Assembly (NCBI RefSeq): GCF_020164555.1
Contig: NZ_JAIQZB010000016.1
Coordinates: forward strand, 1 to 64,000
Direction of reading: 5' to 3'
DNA length: 64,000 nucleotides
Source of the DNA: Salegentibacter lacus
Lineage (GTDB): Bacteria; Bacteroidota; Bacteroidia; Flavobacteriales; Flavobacteriaceae
The notes beneath the pieces are model-generated. The model made no database searches. It was not told the DNA's origin and worked only from the letters and a program-made list of their open reading frames with translations. This document shows, piece by piece, positions 26,030 to 34,210 of the stretch (its first letter is position 1; each line of letters begins with the position of its first letter). A program made the position numbers and the translations under genes.

Positions 26030-27153
26030 ATAATGGGTTGCCCGTGGGTTTTACTGATAATTTTCTCTAACAAGTACGGGAATTTTTTGACCAGATTTTG
26101 TGAAGTTGAAGCCAAAAAGGGATTGATGAGAATTTTTTGTAAAATTCGTCCCGTTCTTAGTCTATTCCTGAAATTATTATTCCAGTGCTTTCGGTATTCA
26201 TTTTCAAGATTTTTCCGGTCTAAATTATTTCCGCGGAAATTACTTAAAACAGCTTCTGAAGCGATTTTTGCAGAATGAATAGCCATTGCCATTCCATTCC
26301 CGCAAAGCGGATGAATTAAGCCGGCCGCATCACCCAGCATTAAAATATGATTATTGATAACCGATTTTTCCTGAAAAGAGATTTGGGCAATACTCAAATC
26401 TTTTTCAAAAATTGGTTTAGCGTTTTTAAAAAATTCTTTTAAGTAGGCATTTTGAAACATTACTTTCTCTTTGAATTCTGCTGTATTCCTATACTTTTTA
26501 AAACTTTTATAAGAAACCATATAACAGGCGTTCACTGCCCCGGTTTCAGTTTTTGATAAACCACAATAACCTCCTTCAAAATTATGAAGCGCCACTAAAT
26601 CCTCCGGAAATTTAGGATTTTCATAATGGCCTTTTACCGCAAGCCAGGAAGATTTTTCCTGAATAAATTCCCGTTCCAGGTCTTTATCAAGATTAGAGCG
26701 TTTTCCAAATGCTCCCAACACTAAAAATGCCTTTAATTCTTTGCCCGAAGAAAGTTTCAGCTTAAAACTATCATCTTTAAAATTTATATTTTCGACTGAA
26801 TCAATTAGAATTTCAGCGCCGTTTTCTTCAGCTTTATTGAAAAGAAAATCATCCAAGGCATAGCGGCTTAGTCCCATTCCTCCCAGGTGTAGAGGAGTTT
26901 CATTAGATTTAGCATTCTGGGTGCTGTAAAGTAGTTTGTTAATTTTTACCGGTTTTAAATCTTTTTCAAGATCAATGTCAAGGGAATTCAAATAAGGAAC
27001 TATTTCGTTGGAAAGGTATTCCCCGCAGACTTTATGCCTTGGATAAGCCTTTTTTTCTATAAGCAAAACTTTTTTCCCTTCACGGGAAAGATGAATTGCA
27101 GCCGTTAATCCCGCCAGGCCTCCACCCACTATAATTACTTGAAAATCTGCCAT
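26026..27153 (-). CDS. FAD-dependent oxidoreductase, geranylgeranyl-reductase-like
   Basis: 375 residues. N-terminal FAD-binding GGGLAGLTAAIHLSREGKKVLLIEKK, then PRHKVCGEYLS typical of the geranylgeranyl reductase/halogenase-like group, and the second FAD motif MLGDAAGLIHPLCGNGMAMA near residue 275. Likely oxidises or reduces the polyketide or its side chain. First gene of the cluster; its start is 24 bp after the terminator hairpin of the OmpA gene, so the cluster promoter must be close to that hairpin. No exact TAnnTTTG was found there. Confidence 0.87.
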   Translation of the reverse strand: MADFQVIIVGGGLAGLTAAIHLSREGKKVLLIEKKAYPRHKVCGEYLSNEIVPYLNSLDIDLEKDLKPVKINKLLYSTQNAKSNETPLHLGGMGLSRYALDDFLFNKAEENGAEILIDSVENINFKDDSFKLKLSSGKELKAFLVLGAFGKRSNLDKDLEREFIQEKSSWLAVKGHYENPKFPEDLVALHNFEGGYCGLSKTETGAVNACYMVSYKSFKKYRNTAEFKEKVMFQNAYLKEFFKNAKPIFEKDLSIAQISFQEKSVINNHILMLGDAAGLIHPLCGNGMAMAIHSAKIASEAVLSNFRGNNLDRKNLENEYRKHWNNNFRNRLRTGRILQKILINPFLASTSQNLVKKFPYLLEKIISKTHGQPII

Positions 27154-27176
27154 CCGTTGAAGATAAATAAAAGCAT

Positions 27177-27204
27177 AAAAAAATCCCGGAAAATTCCGGG
27201 ATTT
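27177..27204 (-). terminator. rho-independent terminator after the OmpA-like gene
   Basis: AAATCCCGGAA (27181-27191) and TTCCGGGATTT (27194-27204) are exact complements. On the minus strand the stem is followed by a run of seven T. It separates the lipoprotein operon from the polyketide cluster. Confidence 0.85.
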
Positions 27205-27228
27205 AATAATTGTTTGAATGGTTAAAAG

Positions 27229-27927
27229 TTAATTTTTTTCTTCTGCCTGTTTTTTGGCTTCTTCTACCATTTCCTCGCTTGCAACAATCGCCAGCTCTAC
27301 CCTACGGTTTTTAGCACGGCCTTCAGCAGTTGAATTATCATATTTTGGCTGAGCTTCGCCATACCATTTCGTATTAAATCGTCCGCTGCTTAGTCCCTGG
27401 CTTGTTAAATAATTAGTCACGGCCTGAGCCCTGTTTTTAGAAAGCGTAAGGTTATAAGTTTCACTACCGGTATTATCGGTGTGTCCCTCTACAAGGATAT
27501 TAGAATCTGGATATTCTTTAAAAATATCGGCCAGCTTATTTAAAGTTCCCTGAGATTTAGCATTGATATTATATTTCTCTGTATCAAAATATACCCCGCT
27601 ACTTTCATCAAAAGTTACGTTTATACCTTCACCAACTCTTTCAACTTCAGCACCAGGAATTTCCTGTTCTATTTCTTTGGCCTGTTCGTCCATACGGTTA
27701 CCAATAATGGCTCCGGCGGCTCCACCTACAACTCCACCAATAATGGCACCAAGTGCGGTATTTCCATCGCCGGTATTGTTTCCAATAACACCGCCAATAA
27801 CCGCTCCACCGGTTGAACCAATTACGGCTCCTTTTTGTTTATTATTAGCATTTTTTGTGGCTTCACAACCAAAAAGCAAGGTAGCCGCAAAAAGTACCGC
27901 AAACATTCTATTTATAATAGTCTTCAT
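27229..27927 (-). CDS. OmpA-family lipoprotein with glycine-zipper domain
   Basis: 232 residues. Lipoprotein signal ending LLFGC (Cys21). Residues about 33-80 are a Gly/Ala/Ile-rich glycine zipper (GAVIGGVIGN type repeats). The OmpA peptidoglycan-binding domain spans about 105-220: NILVEGHTDNTGSETYN, LSKNRAQAVTNYL, RAKNRRVELAI. YiaD-like; anchors the outer membrane to peptidoglycan. Follows the lipocalin-like gene by 15 bp and ends at a strong terminator. Confidence 0.93.
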   Translation of the reverse strand: MKTIINRMFAVLFAATLLFGCEATKNANNKQKGAVIGSTGGAVIGGVIGNNTGDGNTALGAIIGGVVGGAAGAIIGNRMDEQAKEIEQEIPGAEVERVGEGINVTFDESSGVYFDTEKYNINAKSQGTLNKLADIFKEYPDSNILVEGHTDNTGSETYNLTLSKNRAQAVTNYLTSQGLSSGRFNTKWYGEAQPKYDNSTAEGRAKNRRVELAIVASEEMVEEAKKQAEEKN

Positions 27928-27942
27928 AGTAAATTTATTTAT

Positions 27943-28422
27943 TTAAAGTTTAGAAAAATTCATTCTTATCACAAACGGAGAACCTTCAAGCATCACAGAT
28001 TGCTCCCAAACCATTTGGGTTTCTGAAAGTGATTTTAAATTCATTCGGAAACCCTGGTCTCCGGTTGTTGAGTTATAATCTTCATCGGTTGGTTTCAATA
28101 AAAAGTCAAAGATTCCTTCCGGTGTATTTTCTTCATCTATAGACCAGATAAAATAACGTTGCCCGCCACTGCAGTTAGTTCCCTGAACGTTATATGCTCC
28201 TCTATTATTATTAGAAACGAAATTCCAGGTACTGTTCTCAAAACAGGAAGCATTAGCATCATTTAATAAGGTTACATCAAACTCACCAGAACTATTTGGG
28301 TAAGTTACACTGGTAAGTGTCCAGTTACCATTAAAAGTTTTTCTGGCTTCTTTTGCAGTTTTACTGGTTCCGCAAGCTGCTAAAAGCACGGCTACAAAGC
28401 CAAGAATAAATAATTTTTTCAT
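27943..28422 (-). CDS. lipocalin-like lipoprotein
   Basis: 159 residues. Signal peptide with lipobox LLAAC (Cys17). The mature part has the flavobacterial lipocalin-like layout: FNGNWTLTSVTYP, a Cys pair (CFENSTW ... GTNCSGG) that may form a disulfide, and closing strands QMVWEQSVML. Envelope protein, ligand unknown. Upstream partner of the OmpA-like gene in a two-gene operon. Confidence 0.82.
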   Translation of the reverse strand: MKKLFILGFVAVLLAACGTSKTAKEARKTFNGNWTLTSVTYPNSSGEFDVTLLNDANASCFENSTWNFVSNNNRGAYNVQGTNCSGGQRYFIWSIDEENTPEGIFDFLLKPTDEDYNSTTGDQGFRMNLKSLSETQMVWEQSVMLEGSPFVIRMNFSKL

Positions 28423-28445
28423 TAGTTAGTTATTTGGGTTATACA

Positions 28446-28490
28446 TAAAAACCCAATGTTTGCCGATTATCACCTGGCGCAATACATTGG
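28446..28490 (-). terminator. probable terminator after the DUF1328 gene
   Basis: On the minus strand CCAATGT (28484-28490) pairs with ACATTGG (28453-28459) across a 24-nt loop, followed by GTTTTTAT. The long loop makes it weaker than the other terminators. Confidence 0.5.
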
Positions 28491-28518
28491 ATTTTGTCCT
28501 TTATATTTATTAAGTTTT

Positions 28519-28680
28519 TTATCTTCTAAAAAGCCTGCTTACTAATGAAATCACTAATAATACCAGGAAAATGTAGAAAATTATTTTTGCAATATCTGCA
28601 AAACCTTCGGCAATTCCACCAAAACCAAAAATGGCAGCGACCAAAGCAATGATCAGAAAAATAACGATTAAACGTATCAT
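28519..28680 (-). CDS. DUF1328 (UPF0391) small membrane protein, 53 aa
   Basis: Begins [21 protein letters not shown] and ends SRLFRR. Two hydrophobic helices flank [12 protein letters not shown], the conserved middle of DUF1328 proteins, which have about 55 residues. ATG at 28678-28680, TAA at 28519-28521. Inner-membrane protein of unknown function, often linked to envelope or osmotic stress in other bacteria. Stands alone between the lipocalin gene and the E1 gene and is easily missed because of its length. Confidence 0.82.
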   Translation of the reverse strand: MIRLIVIFLIIALVAAIFGFGGIAEGFADIAKIIFYIFLVLLVISLVSRLFRR

Positions 28681-28809
28681 AATAGTACAGTTTTTGATTA
28701 GTTAAATCTAAATTACAGTAGGTGTAGTCCTAAGACAAAAGATTATTAATACTTTAACAGCAGAACTGTTAAGGATTCTTAAAATCTGTAATTTTTGGGC
28801 GACTTATTA

Positions 28810-30816
28810 TTAATAGTCTATTAATTGCTGTAATTTTTCCTTTAATCTATTCTTCGGAAGGTAACCTTCTTCGAGTGCTGAAGCAAACGGAATTGGAGTT
28901 TCCCCACTGCCTAATCGCATTACTGGAGCATCTAAATACTCAAAACATTCTTCTGAAATAATTGCTGAAATTTCTGAAGCCAAACTGCCAAAAAGGGAAT
29001 CCTCAGTTAATACCAGTACTTTCCCTGTCTTTTTAACCGAATTAATTATGGCCTCTTTATCTAAAGGTTGCAGGCTGCGAAGATCAATTAACTCTATGTT
29101 TTCTAATCCTGTTGCTTGTAAAGTCTCTAAAGCCCAGTGAACTGCTGCGCCATAGCTAATAATGCTGAGTTTTTCTCCTTCTTTTAATACGGAAGCCTTC
29201 CCGAATGGCAAGGTGTAATAATCTACCGGTACTTCTTGGCGAATGCTTCGGTAAAGGGCTTTATGTTCAAAAAACAATACCGGGTTTGGATCGTTAAAAG
29301 CGGTATTCAACAAACCTTTGGCATCATACGGAAATGCTGGATAAACCACTTTTAAGCCTGGAACCTTGGTAAACCAGGCCTCGTTTGTCTGACTATGAAA
29401 TGGACCTGCTCCCACTCCTGCGCCGCAGGGCATTCGAATGACTACATCGGCATTTTGATTCCAGCGGTAATTGCTTTTGGCCAGGTAATTTACGATAGGA
29501 TTAAAGCCGGAACTCACAAAATCTCCAAATTGCATCTCTACCATAGCTTTCAATCCACCAATAGAAAGTCCCATTGCGGTTCCCACGATAGCAGATTCAC
29601 AAATGGGTGTATTTCTAACCCTATCCTTGCCAAATTCTTCTAGCAATCCTTCGGTGATTTTGAAGACTCCACCGTATTCTGCAATATCCTGTCCCATTAA
29701 AACCAGGGAATTATGCTGTTGCATAGATTGTTTTACGGCTTGCGAAATAGCGTCTATAAATCTTATATTTTCAGTTTCTGAATTGTATTTAAATTCCTGA
29801 TATATAAACTCTTGATAAACATCACTTAATTCTTTAGTTTCATCGTATTCTGAAGCAGCTTCTTTATTTACCTTTCTTAAATTCTCGTCTATTTCAGTTT
29901 TAATTTCATTTTTAAAATGAGCATCCTGCTCTTCAGAAAGTATATTTTCATCTACTAAAAATCTCCTGTAGTTTTCTACTGGATCTTTTTGTTGCCAGAA
30001 TTGCATTAATTCTTCAGGAACATATTTGGTACCGCTAGCTTCCTCGTGGCCACGCATTCTAAAAGTTTTAAATTCCAGTAAAACTGGCCGTGGCTTTTCT
30101 CTTATACTTTTAGCGATCTCTGATACTTTGGTATATACTTCTATAACATTATTCCCGTCTATAATATGAGATTCCATTCCATAACCTTGAGCACGATCAG
30201 CTAAATCATTACAACGATATTGTTCGTTTGTTGGTGTGGAAAGTCCGTAACCGTTATTTTCTATGCAAAACAAAACCGGCAAATCCCAAACCGATGCAAT
30301 ATTAAGGGCTTCGTGAAAATCACCTTCACTGGTTCCGCCTTCCCCGGTAAAAACTGCGGTAACTTTGTTTTCTTTCCTCAGCTTATGGGCTAAAGCAATT
30401 CCATCGGCTACACCAAGCTGAGGGCCCAGATGAGAGATCATTCCAATAATCTTATATTCCTGAGTTCCAAAATGAAAACTACGATCACGCCCTTTTGTAA
30501 ATCCGTTTTGCTTGCCCTGCCATTGTGAAAACAGGCGGTCTAAAGGAACGTTTCTCGATGTGAACACTCCCAGGTTTCGGTGCATCGGTAAAATATACTC
30601 GTCGGCATTCAGAGATTTGGAAACCCCTATAGAGATCGCTTCCTGGCCAATTCCGCTAAACCATTTTGAAATTTTTCCCTGTCTAAGCAGAATTAGCATT
30701 TTTTCTTCAATTAAACGGGGCTTTAAAAGCGCTGCATACAGGTCTAATAACTGCGCTGAAGAAAGTTTATCTTTTTCAAAATATATGGATGATTCTGTTG
30801 TAGAATTTGGTTGCAT
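28810..30816 (-). CDS. 2-oxoacid dehydrogenase E1, fused alpha and beta subunits
   Basis: 668 residues from ATG 30816. The ATG at 30846 lies upstream of the predicted transcription start (element at 30834-30841), so it is rejected. The alpha half (1 to about 320) has the TPP motif TGEGGTSEGDFHEALN through IENNGYGLSTP; the beta half (from about 335) has GQDIAEYGGVFKIT, TPICESAIVGTAMGLS and LIDLRSLQPLDKE. Oxidatively decarboxylates a branched-chain or related 2-oxoacid, passing acyl to an E2 lipoyl protein; E2/E3 are not in this window. The fused form is common in Flavobacteriia. Substrate is inferred as branched chain, source of iso-fatty-acid primers. Confidence 0.9.
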   Translation of the reverse strand: MQPNSTTESSIYFEKDKLSSAQLLDLYAALLKPRLIEEKMLILLRQGKISKWFSGIGQEAISIGVSKSLNADEYILPMHRNLGVFTSRNVPLDRLFSQWQGKQNGFTKGRDRSFHFGTQEYKIIGMISHLGPQLGVADGIALAHKLRKENKVTAVFTGEGGTSEGDFHEALNIASVWDLPVLFCIENNGYGLSTPTNEQYRCNDLADRAQGYGMESHIIDGNNVIEVYTKVSEIAKSIREKPRPVLLEFKTFRMRGHEEASGTKYVPEELMQFWQQKDPVENYRRFLVDENILSEEQDAHFKNEIKTEIDENLRKVNKEAASEYDETKELSDVYQEFIYQEFKYNSETENIRFIDAISQAVKQSMQQHNSLVLMGQDIAEYGGVFKITEGLLEEFGKDRVRNTPICESAIVGTAMGLSIGGLKAMVEMQFGDFVSSGFNPIVNYLAKSNYRWNQNADVVIRMPCGAGVGAGPFHSQTNEAWFTKVPGLKVVYPAFPYDAKGLLNTAFNDPNPVLFFEHKALYRSIRQEVPVDYYTLPFGKASVLKEGEKLSIISYGAAVHWALETLQATGLENIELIDLRSLQPLDKEAIINSVKKTGKVLVLTEDSLFGSLASEISAIISEECFEYLDAPVMRLGSGETPIPFASALEEGYLPKNRLKEKLQQLIDY

Positions 30817-30833
30817 AATATGTGATTGTTCAC

Positions 30834-30841
30834 CAAATGTA
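30834..30841 (-). promoter_or_regulatory. -7 promoter element of the E1 gene
   Basis: Minus strand TACATTTG, exact TAnnTTTG. It predicts transcription from about 30828 and decides the start codon at 30816. Confidence 0.65.
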
Positions 30842-30898
30842 ACCAAAAATATAAATGCTAAGAAATATAAAAACCCTCGTCAACTCCGTATTTTTATT

Positions 30899-30906
30899 TA
30901 ACTTTG
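30899..30906 (+). promoter_or_regulatory. -7 promoter element of the 2OG-oxygenase operon
   Basis: TAACTTTG, exact TAnnTTTG, 32 bp before the ATG at 30938. A GTG at 30908 lies within the predicted initiation site and cannot be the start codon. Confidence 0.65.
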
Positions 30907-30937
30907 TGTGTTAAATTCTCAAAAAACAAAGCATATT

Positions 30938-31894
30938 ATGGCGATGAATAATATTCCCAGCGTAGATCTTGCCGATTTTCTATCTGGAGATCCAAATAGA
31001 AAACAAAAATTTGTTGATGAAATTGGTAAGGCCTACGAGGAAATTGGTTTTGTAGCCTTAAAAAACCATTTTCTTGATAGTGAGCTGGAAGAAAATCTAT
31101 ATAAAGAAGTAAAAGGTTTTTTTGGCTTACCATTAGAGGTTAAGAAAAAATATGAAATTGAAGGCCTTGCGGGCCAGAGAGGTTATATTTCTTTCGGAAA
31201 AGAACACGCTAAGGGTAAAAAAGAAGGTGATCTTAAGGAATTCTGGCATTTTGGTCAGGAACCGGCTGAAGACGCTAAGCTTACCGAAGAATATCCTGAA
31301 AATGTTCAGGTTTCTGAACTAAAGGATTTTAATAAAGTTGGAATGGAAGCCTATAGAATGCTGGAGAAAACCGGTATTTATGTATTGCGGGCTTTAGCTT
31401 TATATATTGGTCTTGAAGAACATTATTTTGATCACTGGGCCAGCAACGGGAACAGTATTCTAAGACCTATCCACTACCCTCCAATTACCGAAGAGCCTAA
31501 AGGCGCGGTTAGAGCAGGCGCTCATGGAGATATAAATCTTATTACTTTGCTAATGGGAGCTTCTACCGGTGGTTTACAGGTGTTGAGAAAAGATGGTGAA
31601 TGGATTGATGCTGTACCACAAGAAGACGAGTTGGTGATTAATGTGGGAGATATGCTAGAAAGACATACGAACAATAAGTTGCGTTCTACGATTCACAGGG
31701 TAATTAACCCACCAAAAGAAGAATGGAGCAAACCCAGATATTCCATACCTTTCTTTATGCACCCAAGAAGTGAAATGCGACTTGATTGCCTGGAAGAATG
31801 TATAGATGAAGAAAATCCAAAACAATACGAAGATATTACTGCCGGTGATTTTTTACACCAACGCCTGGTAGAAATCGGACTTCTAAAAAAATAA
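30938..31894 (+). CDS. 2-oxoglutarate/Fe(II) oxygenase, isopenicillin-N-synthase family
   Basis: 318 residues from ATG 30938, chosen because a -7 element sits at 30899-30906. The N-terminal DIOX_N region is IPSVDLADF through EEIGFVALKNHFL. The iron site is H196-x-D198 (GAHGDINLITLL) and H253 (TIHRVINPP); 2-oxoglutarate would bind RYS (267-269). Soluble non-haem iron oxidase with unknown substrate. First gene of a run with SUI1-like, DUF1835 and nucleoside phosphorylase genes spaced by 1-26 bp; a shared pathway is not obvious. Confidence 0.9.
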   Translation: MAMNNIPSVDLADFLSGDPNRKQKFVDEIGKAYEEIGFVALKNHFLDSELEENLYKEVKGFFGLPLEVKKKYEIEGLAGQRGYISFGKEHAKGKKEGDLKEFWHFGQEPAEDAKLTEEYPENVQVSELKDFNKVGMEAYRMLEKTGIYVLRALALYIGLEEHYFDHWASNGNSILRPIHYPPITEEPKGAVRAGAHGDINLITLLMGASTGGLQVLRKDGEWIDAVPQEDELVINVGDMLERHTNNKLRSTIHRVINPPKEEWSKPRYSIPFFMHPRSEMRLDCLEECIDEENPKQYEDITAGDFLHQRLVEIGLLKK

Positions 31895-31897
31895 ATT

Positions 31898-32248
31898 ATG
31901 GCGAAGAAAAAACTCGGGCTTGAAGATTTAGGCGGTTTTGTTTTTTCTACAAATGATGATTTTGAAGGAAATGAACACCAGGAAACCGATGAAACTTTAG
32001 ATCCCGAAGATCAACAACTTGAAGCACATTTTAGCAGTAAAGGTCGCGGTGGTAAAACCGTAACCATTATTAAAGGTTTTCAGGGTACTAATGATGATTT
32101 AGTGGTGCTTGGAAAAAAGCTAAAGAAGAAATGTGGTGTTGGTGGTTCGGCTAAAGATGGTGAAATTATTATTCAGGGAGATGATCGTGAAAAGATTATG
32201 GAACTGCTTAGAAAAGATGGTTATAATGTTAAACGTGTTGGTGGTTAA
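31898..32248 (+). CDS. SUI1/eIF1-like translation factor
   Basis: 116 residues. The C-terminal SUI1 domain (about 48-116) has GRGGKTVTIIKGF, LKKKCGVGGSAKDGEIIIQGD and LLRKDGYNVKRVGG, the marks of YciH-type bacterial proteins. The N-terminus is acidic and disordered. eIF1 homologues bind near the ribosomal P site; the bacterial role is modest and poorly settled. Starts 3 bp after the oxygenase stop. Confidence 0.92.
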   Translation: MAKKKLGLEDLGGFVFSTNDDFEGNEHQETDETLDPEDQQLEAHFSSKGRGGKTVTIIKGFQGTNDDLVVLGKKLKKKCGVGGSAKDGEIIIQGDDREKIMELLRKDGYNVKRVGG

Positions 32249-32274
32249 TTTACACCTACTTTTAAATTCCCCCA

Positions 32275-33204
32275 ATGGATAGAGCCCTGCATATTGTAAA
32301 TGGTGATAGTTTAACCGAACAGGTTGAAGAACTCGACCTTCCCGGTCAAATTATTGTATGGAGGGAATTACTATGCGAAGGGCCGAGTATTAAAGAAGTT
32401 GGATCTTCAGAATTTATTAAACAACGTGAGAAGTTTTTAAAAGAGACCTACGATATTTCTGCAGAAAACTATCAGGAGCGCTTTGTTTCTCAGCTTAAAA
32501 AATTAAAGGCGGCTAAAGATTACGATCACGTGGTACTCTGGTTTGAATTCGATCTTTTTTGCCATATAAATATGATAGCGACGATAAGTTTTTATCATGA
32601 ACATAAACCAAAGGTTCCTTTTTATCTGGTTTGTAGTAAGCGATTAAAAGGCGAAGACGAATTTTTACCACTTTCCAGACTTTCGGAAAAGCATTTGCTA
32701 AACCATTTTAAGCATAAAATTCAGTTACAGGAAAAAGACCTGGAGATTGCCACTTTAGTTTGGGAACTTTATTGCGGTAGCGATCCTATGAAACTCAAAA
32801 AACAAATAAAGAAAACTTCAAATTTTGAATATCTTTCCAGTTGTATCAGGGCTCATATAGAACGCTTTCCTAATAGTAAAACCGGTATTAATTCGCTGGA
32901 GCGAAATGTACTTAAACTGGTAGAAAATCAGAAAATCACCTCAAATAATCAGTTACTGGGCTATGCCTTGCAATACCAGGGTTATTATGGATATAGTGAT
33001 TCTCAAATGGAAAGAGTACTTAAAAAATTAGCTATTTTTTATACCCTGGAAGGCGAGCGCGTTGTATTGACAGCTAAAGGCCAGGATGCTTTAAATCAAA
33101 AGAAAAATTTTTACCAGGAACTTAAAAACGACGATTGTTTGGGAGGAGCTCGAGTTTTTGATTTTTTATATGATGCAGAATCCCATAAAGTTTTAAAATT
33201 ATAG
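32275..33204 (+). CDS. DUF1835 protein
   Basis: 309 residues. Begins with the DUF1835 core ALHIVNGDSLTEQ, IIVWRELLCEGP and DHVVLWFEFDLFCHINM; the C-terminal third is winged-helix-like (SLERNVLKLVENQ ... VLTAKGQDALNQ). Cytoplasmic, function unknown. Fourth-last of the co-directed run, ending one base before the phosphorylase gene. Confidence 0.85.
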   Translation: MDRALHIVNGDSLTEQVEELDLPGQIIVWRELLCEGPSIKEVGSSEFIKQREKFLKETYDISAENYQERFVSQLKKLKAAKDYDHVVLWFEFDLFCHINMIATISFYHEHKPKVPFYLVCSKRLKGEDEFLPLSRLSEKHLLNHFKHKIQLQEKDLEIATLVWELYCGSDPMKLKKQIKKTSNFEYLSSCIRAHIERFPNSKTGINSLERNVLKLVENQKITSNNQLLGYALQYQGYYGYSDSQMERVLKKLAIFYTLEGERVVLTAKGQDALNQKKNFYQELKNDDCLGGARVFDFLYDAESHKVLKL

Positions 33205-33205
33205 T

Positions 33206-34075
33206 ATGCCAATAGAAGCTTCAGAATTTATACAAAACAGTGATGGTAGTGTCTATCATTTAAATTTATTGCCAAAACATCTCGCTAAAACCGTGATCTT
33301 AGTCGGCGATCCCGATCGTGTTGAAAGAATTACAAGACATTTTGATAGGATTGAATTCAAAATAAAAAAGCGGGAATTTAATACTCAAACCGGATATTAT
33401 AAAGGGAAACGCATTAGTGTAATGTCTACGGGTATTGGTCCCGACAACATTGATATTGTGTTAAATGAGCTTGATGCGCTTGTAAACATAGATTTTGATA
33501 CCAGGGAACTTAAAGAAGAATTAACAAGTTTAGATATTATAAGAATTGGAACCACCGGCTCTATTCAGAAGGAAATTCCGGTAGATTCATTTTTAATTAG
33601 TGAAAGTGCTATTGGTTTTGACGGACTTCTACATTTCTACGAGAGCGAACATATTCAGAATTCAGAATTTGCCCAAGCTTTTAGTAAACATTTAGACTGG
33701 TTCGAAAAGAAAGCCGCGCCTTATGTAATTGACGGGAGTGAGAATCTTATCTCCCATATGGAATCGTCTCGAGTTCATAAGGGTGTTACCGCCACTAATA
33801 TTGGTTTTTACGGTCCACAGGGAAGGATTTTGCGCTTAGCGCTTCAGGATAATAAAATGAACGATAAACTGGCTTTATTTTCTTTCAATAATAGAAAAAT
33901 CACGAATCTTGAAATGGAAACTTCAGCAATTTACGGCTTGTCTAAATTACTTGGGCATAATGCGATTTCAATGAACGCAGTAATTGCCAATAGAGCCGCC
34001 GGAACATTTTCTGAAAATCCTAAGAAAACCGTAGATGGGCTTATTCAATATAGTTTAGAACAGTTAGTGAAGTAG
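33206..34075 (+). CDS. nucleoside phosphorylase (uridine phosphorylase-like)
   Basis: 289 residues. PNP/UDP family: VGDPDRVERITRHF (phosphate-binding Asp and Arg), STGIGPDNIDIVLNEL, RIGTTGSIQ and NLEMETSAIYGLSKLLGH with the ribose-binding Glu-Met-Glu. Cleaves a nucleoside with phosphate to base plus ribose-1-phosphate in pyrimidine or purine salvage. Substrate not certain; closer to uridine phosphorylase by the GDPxRV opening. Last gene of its operon. Confidence 0.9.
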   Translation: MPIEASEFIQNSDGSVYHLNLLPKHLAKTVILVGDPDRVERITRHFDRIEFKIKKREFNTQTGYYKGKRISVMSTGIGPDNIDIVLNELDALVNIDFDTRELKEELTSLDIIRIGTTGSIQKEIPVDSFLISESAIGFDGLLHFYESEHIQNSEFAQAFSKHLDWFEKKAAPYVIDGSENLISHMESSRVHKGVTATNIGFYGPQGRILRLALQDNKMNDKLALFSFNNRKITNLEMETSAIYGLSKLLGHNAISMNAVIANRAAGTFSENPKKTVDGLIQYSLEQLVK

Positions 34076-34210
34076 ATTATTTCAGTATTTATAAAACAGA
34101 AAATAGAACATATTACTTTAAAGCATTAAATTCTCCTTATCGCATTTAACAGAAAATTAAAAGCAAACCTTTGCTCATATTCGTATTTTTAATTAAACCA
34201 CTAACCAATA

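Noticed and set aside
20768-27153. Flexirubin/dialkylresorcinol cluster
   Set aside because: The DarA/DarB pair that makes dialkylresorcinols is absent; the aromatic-forming enzyme here is a true type III PKS.
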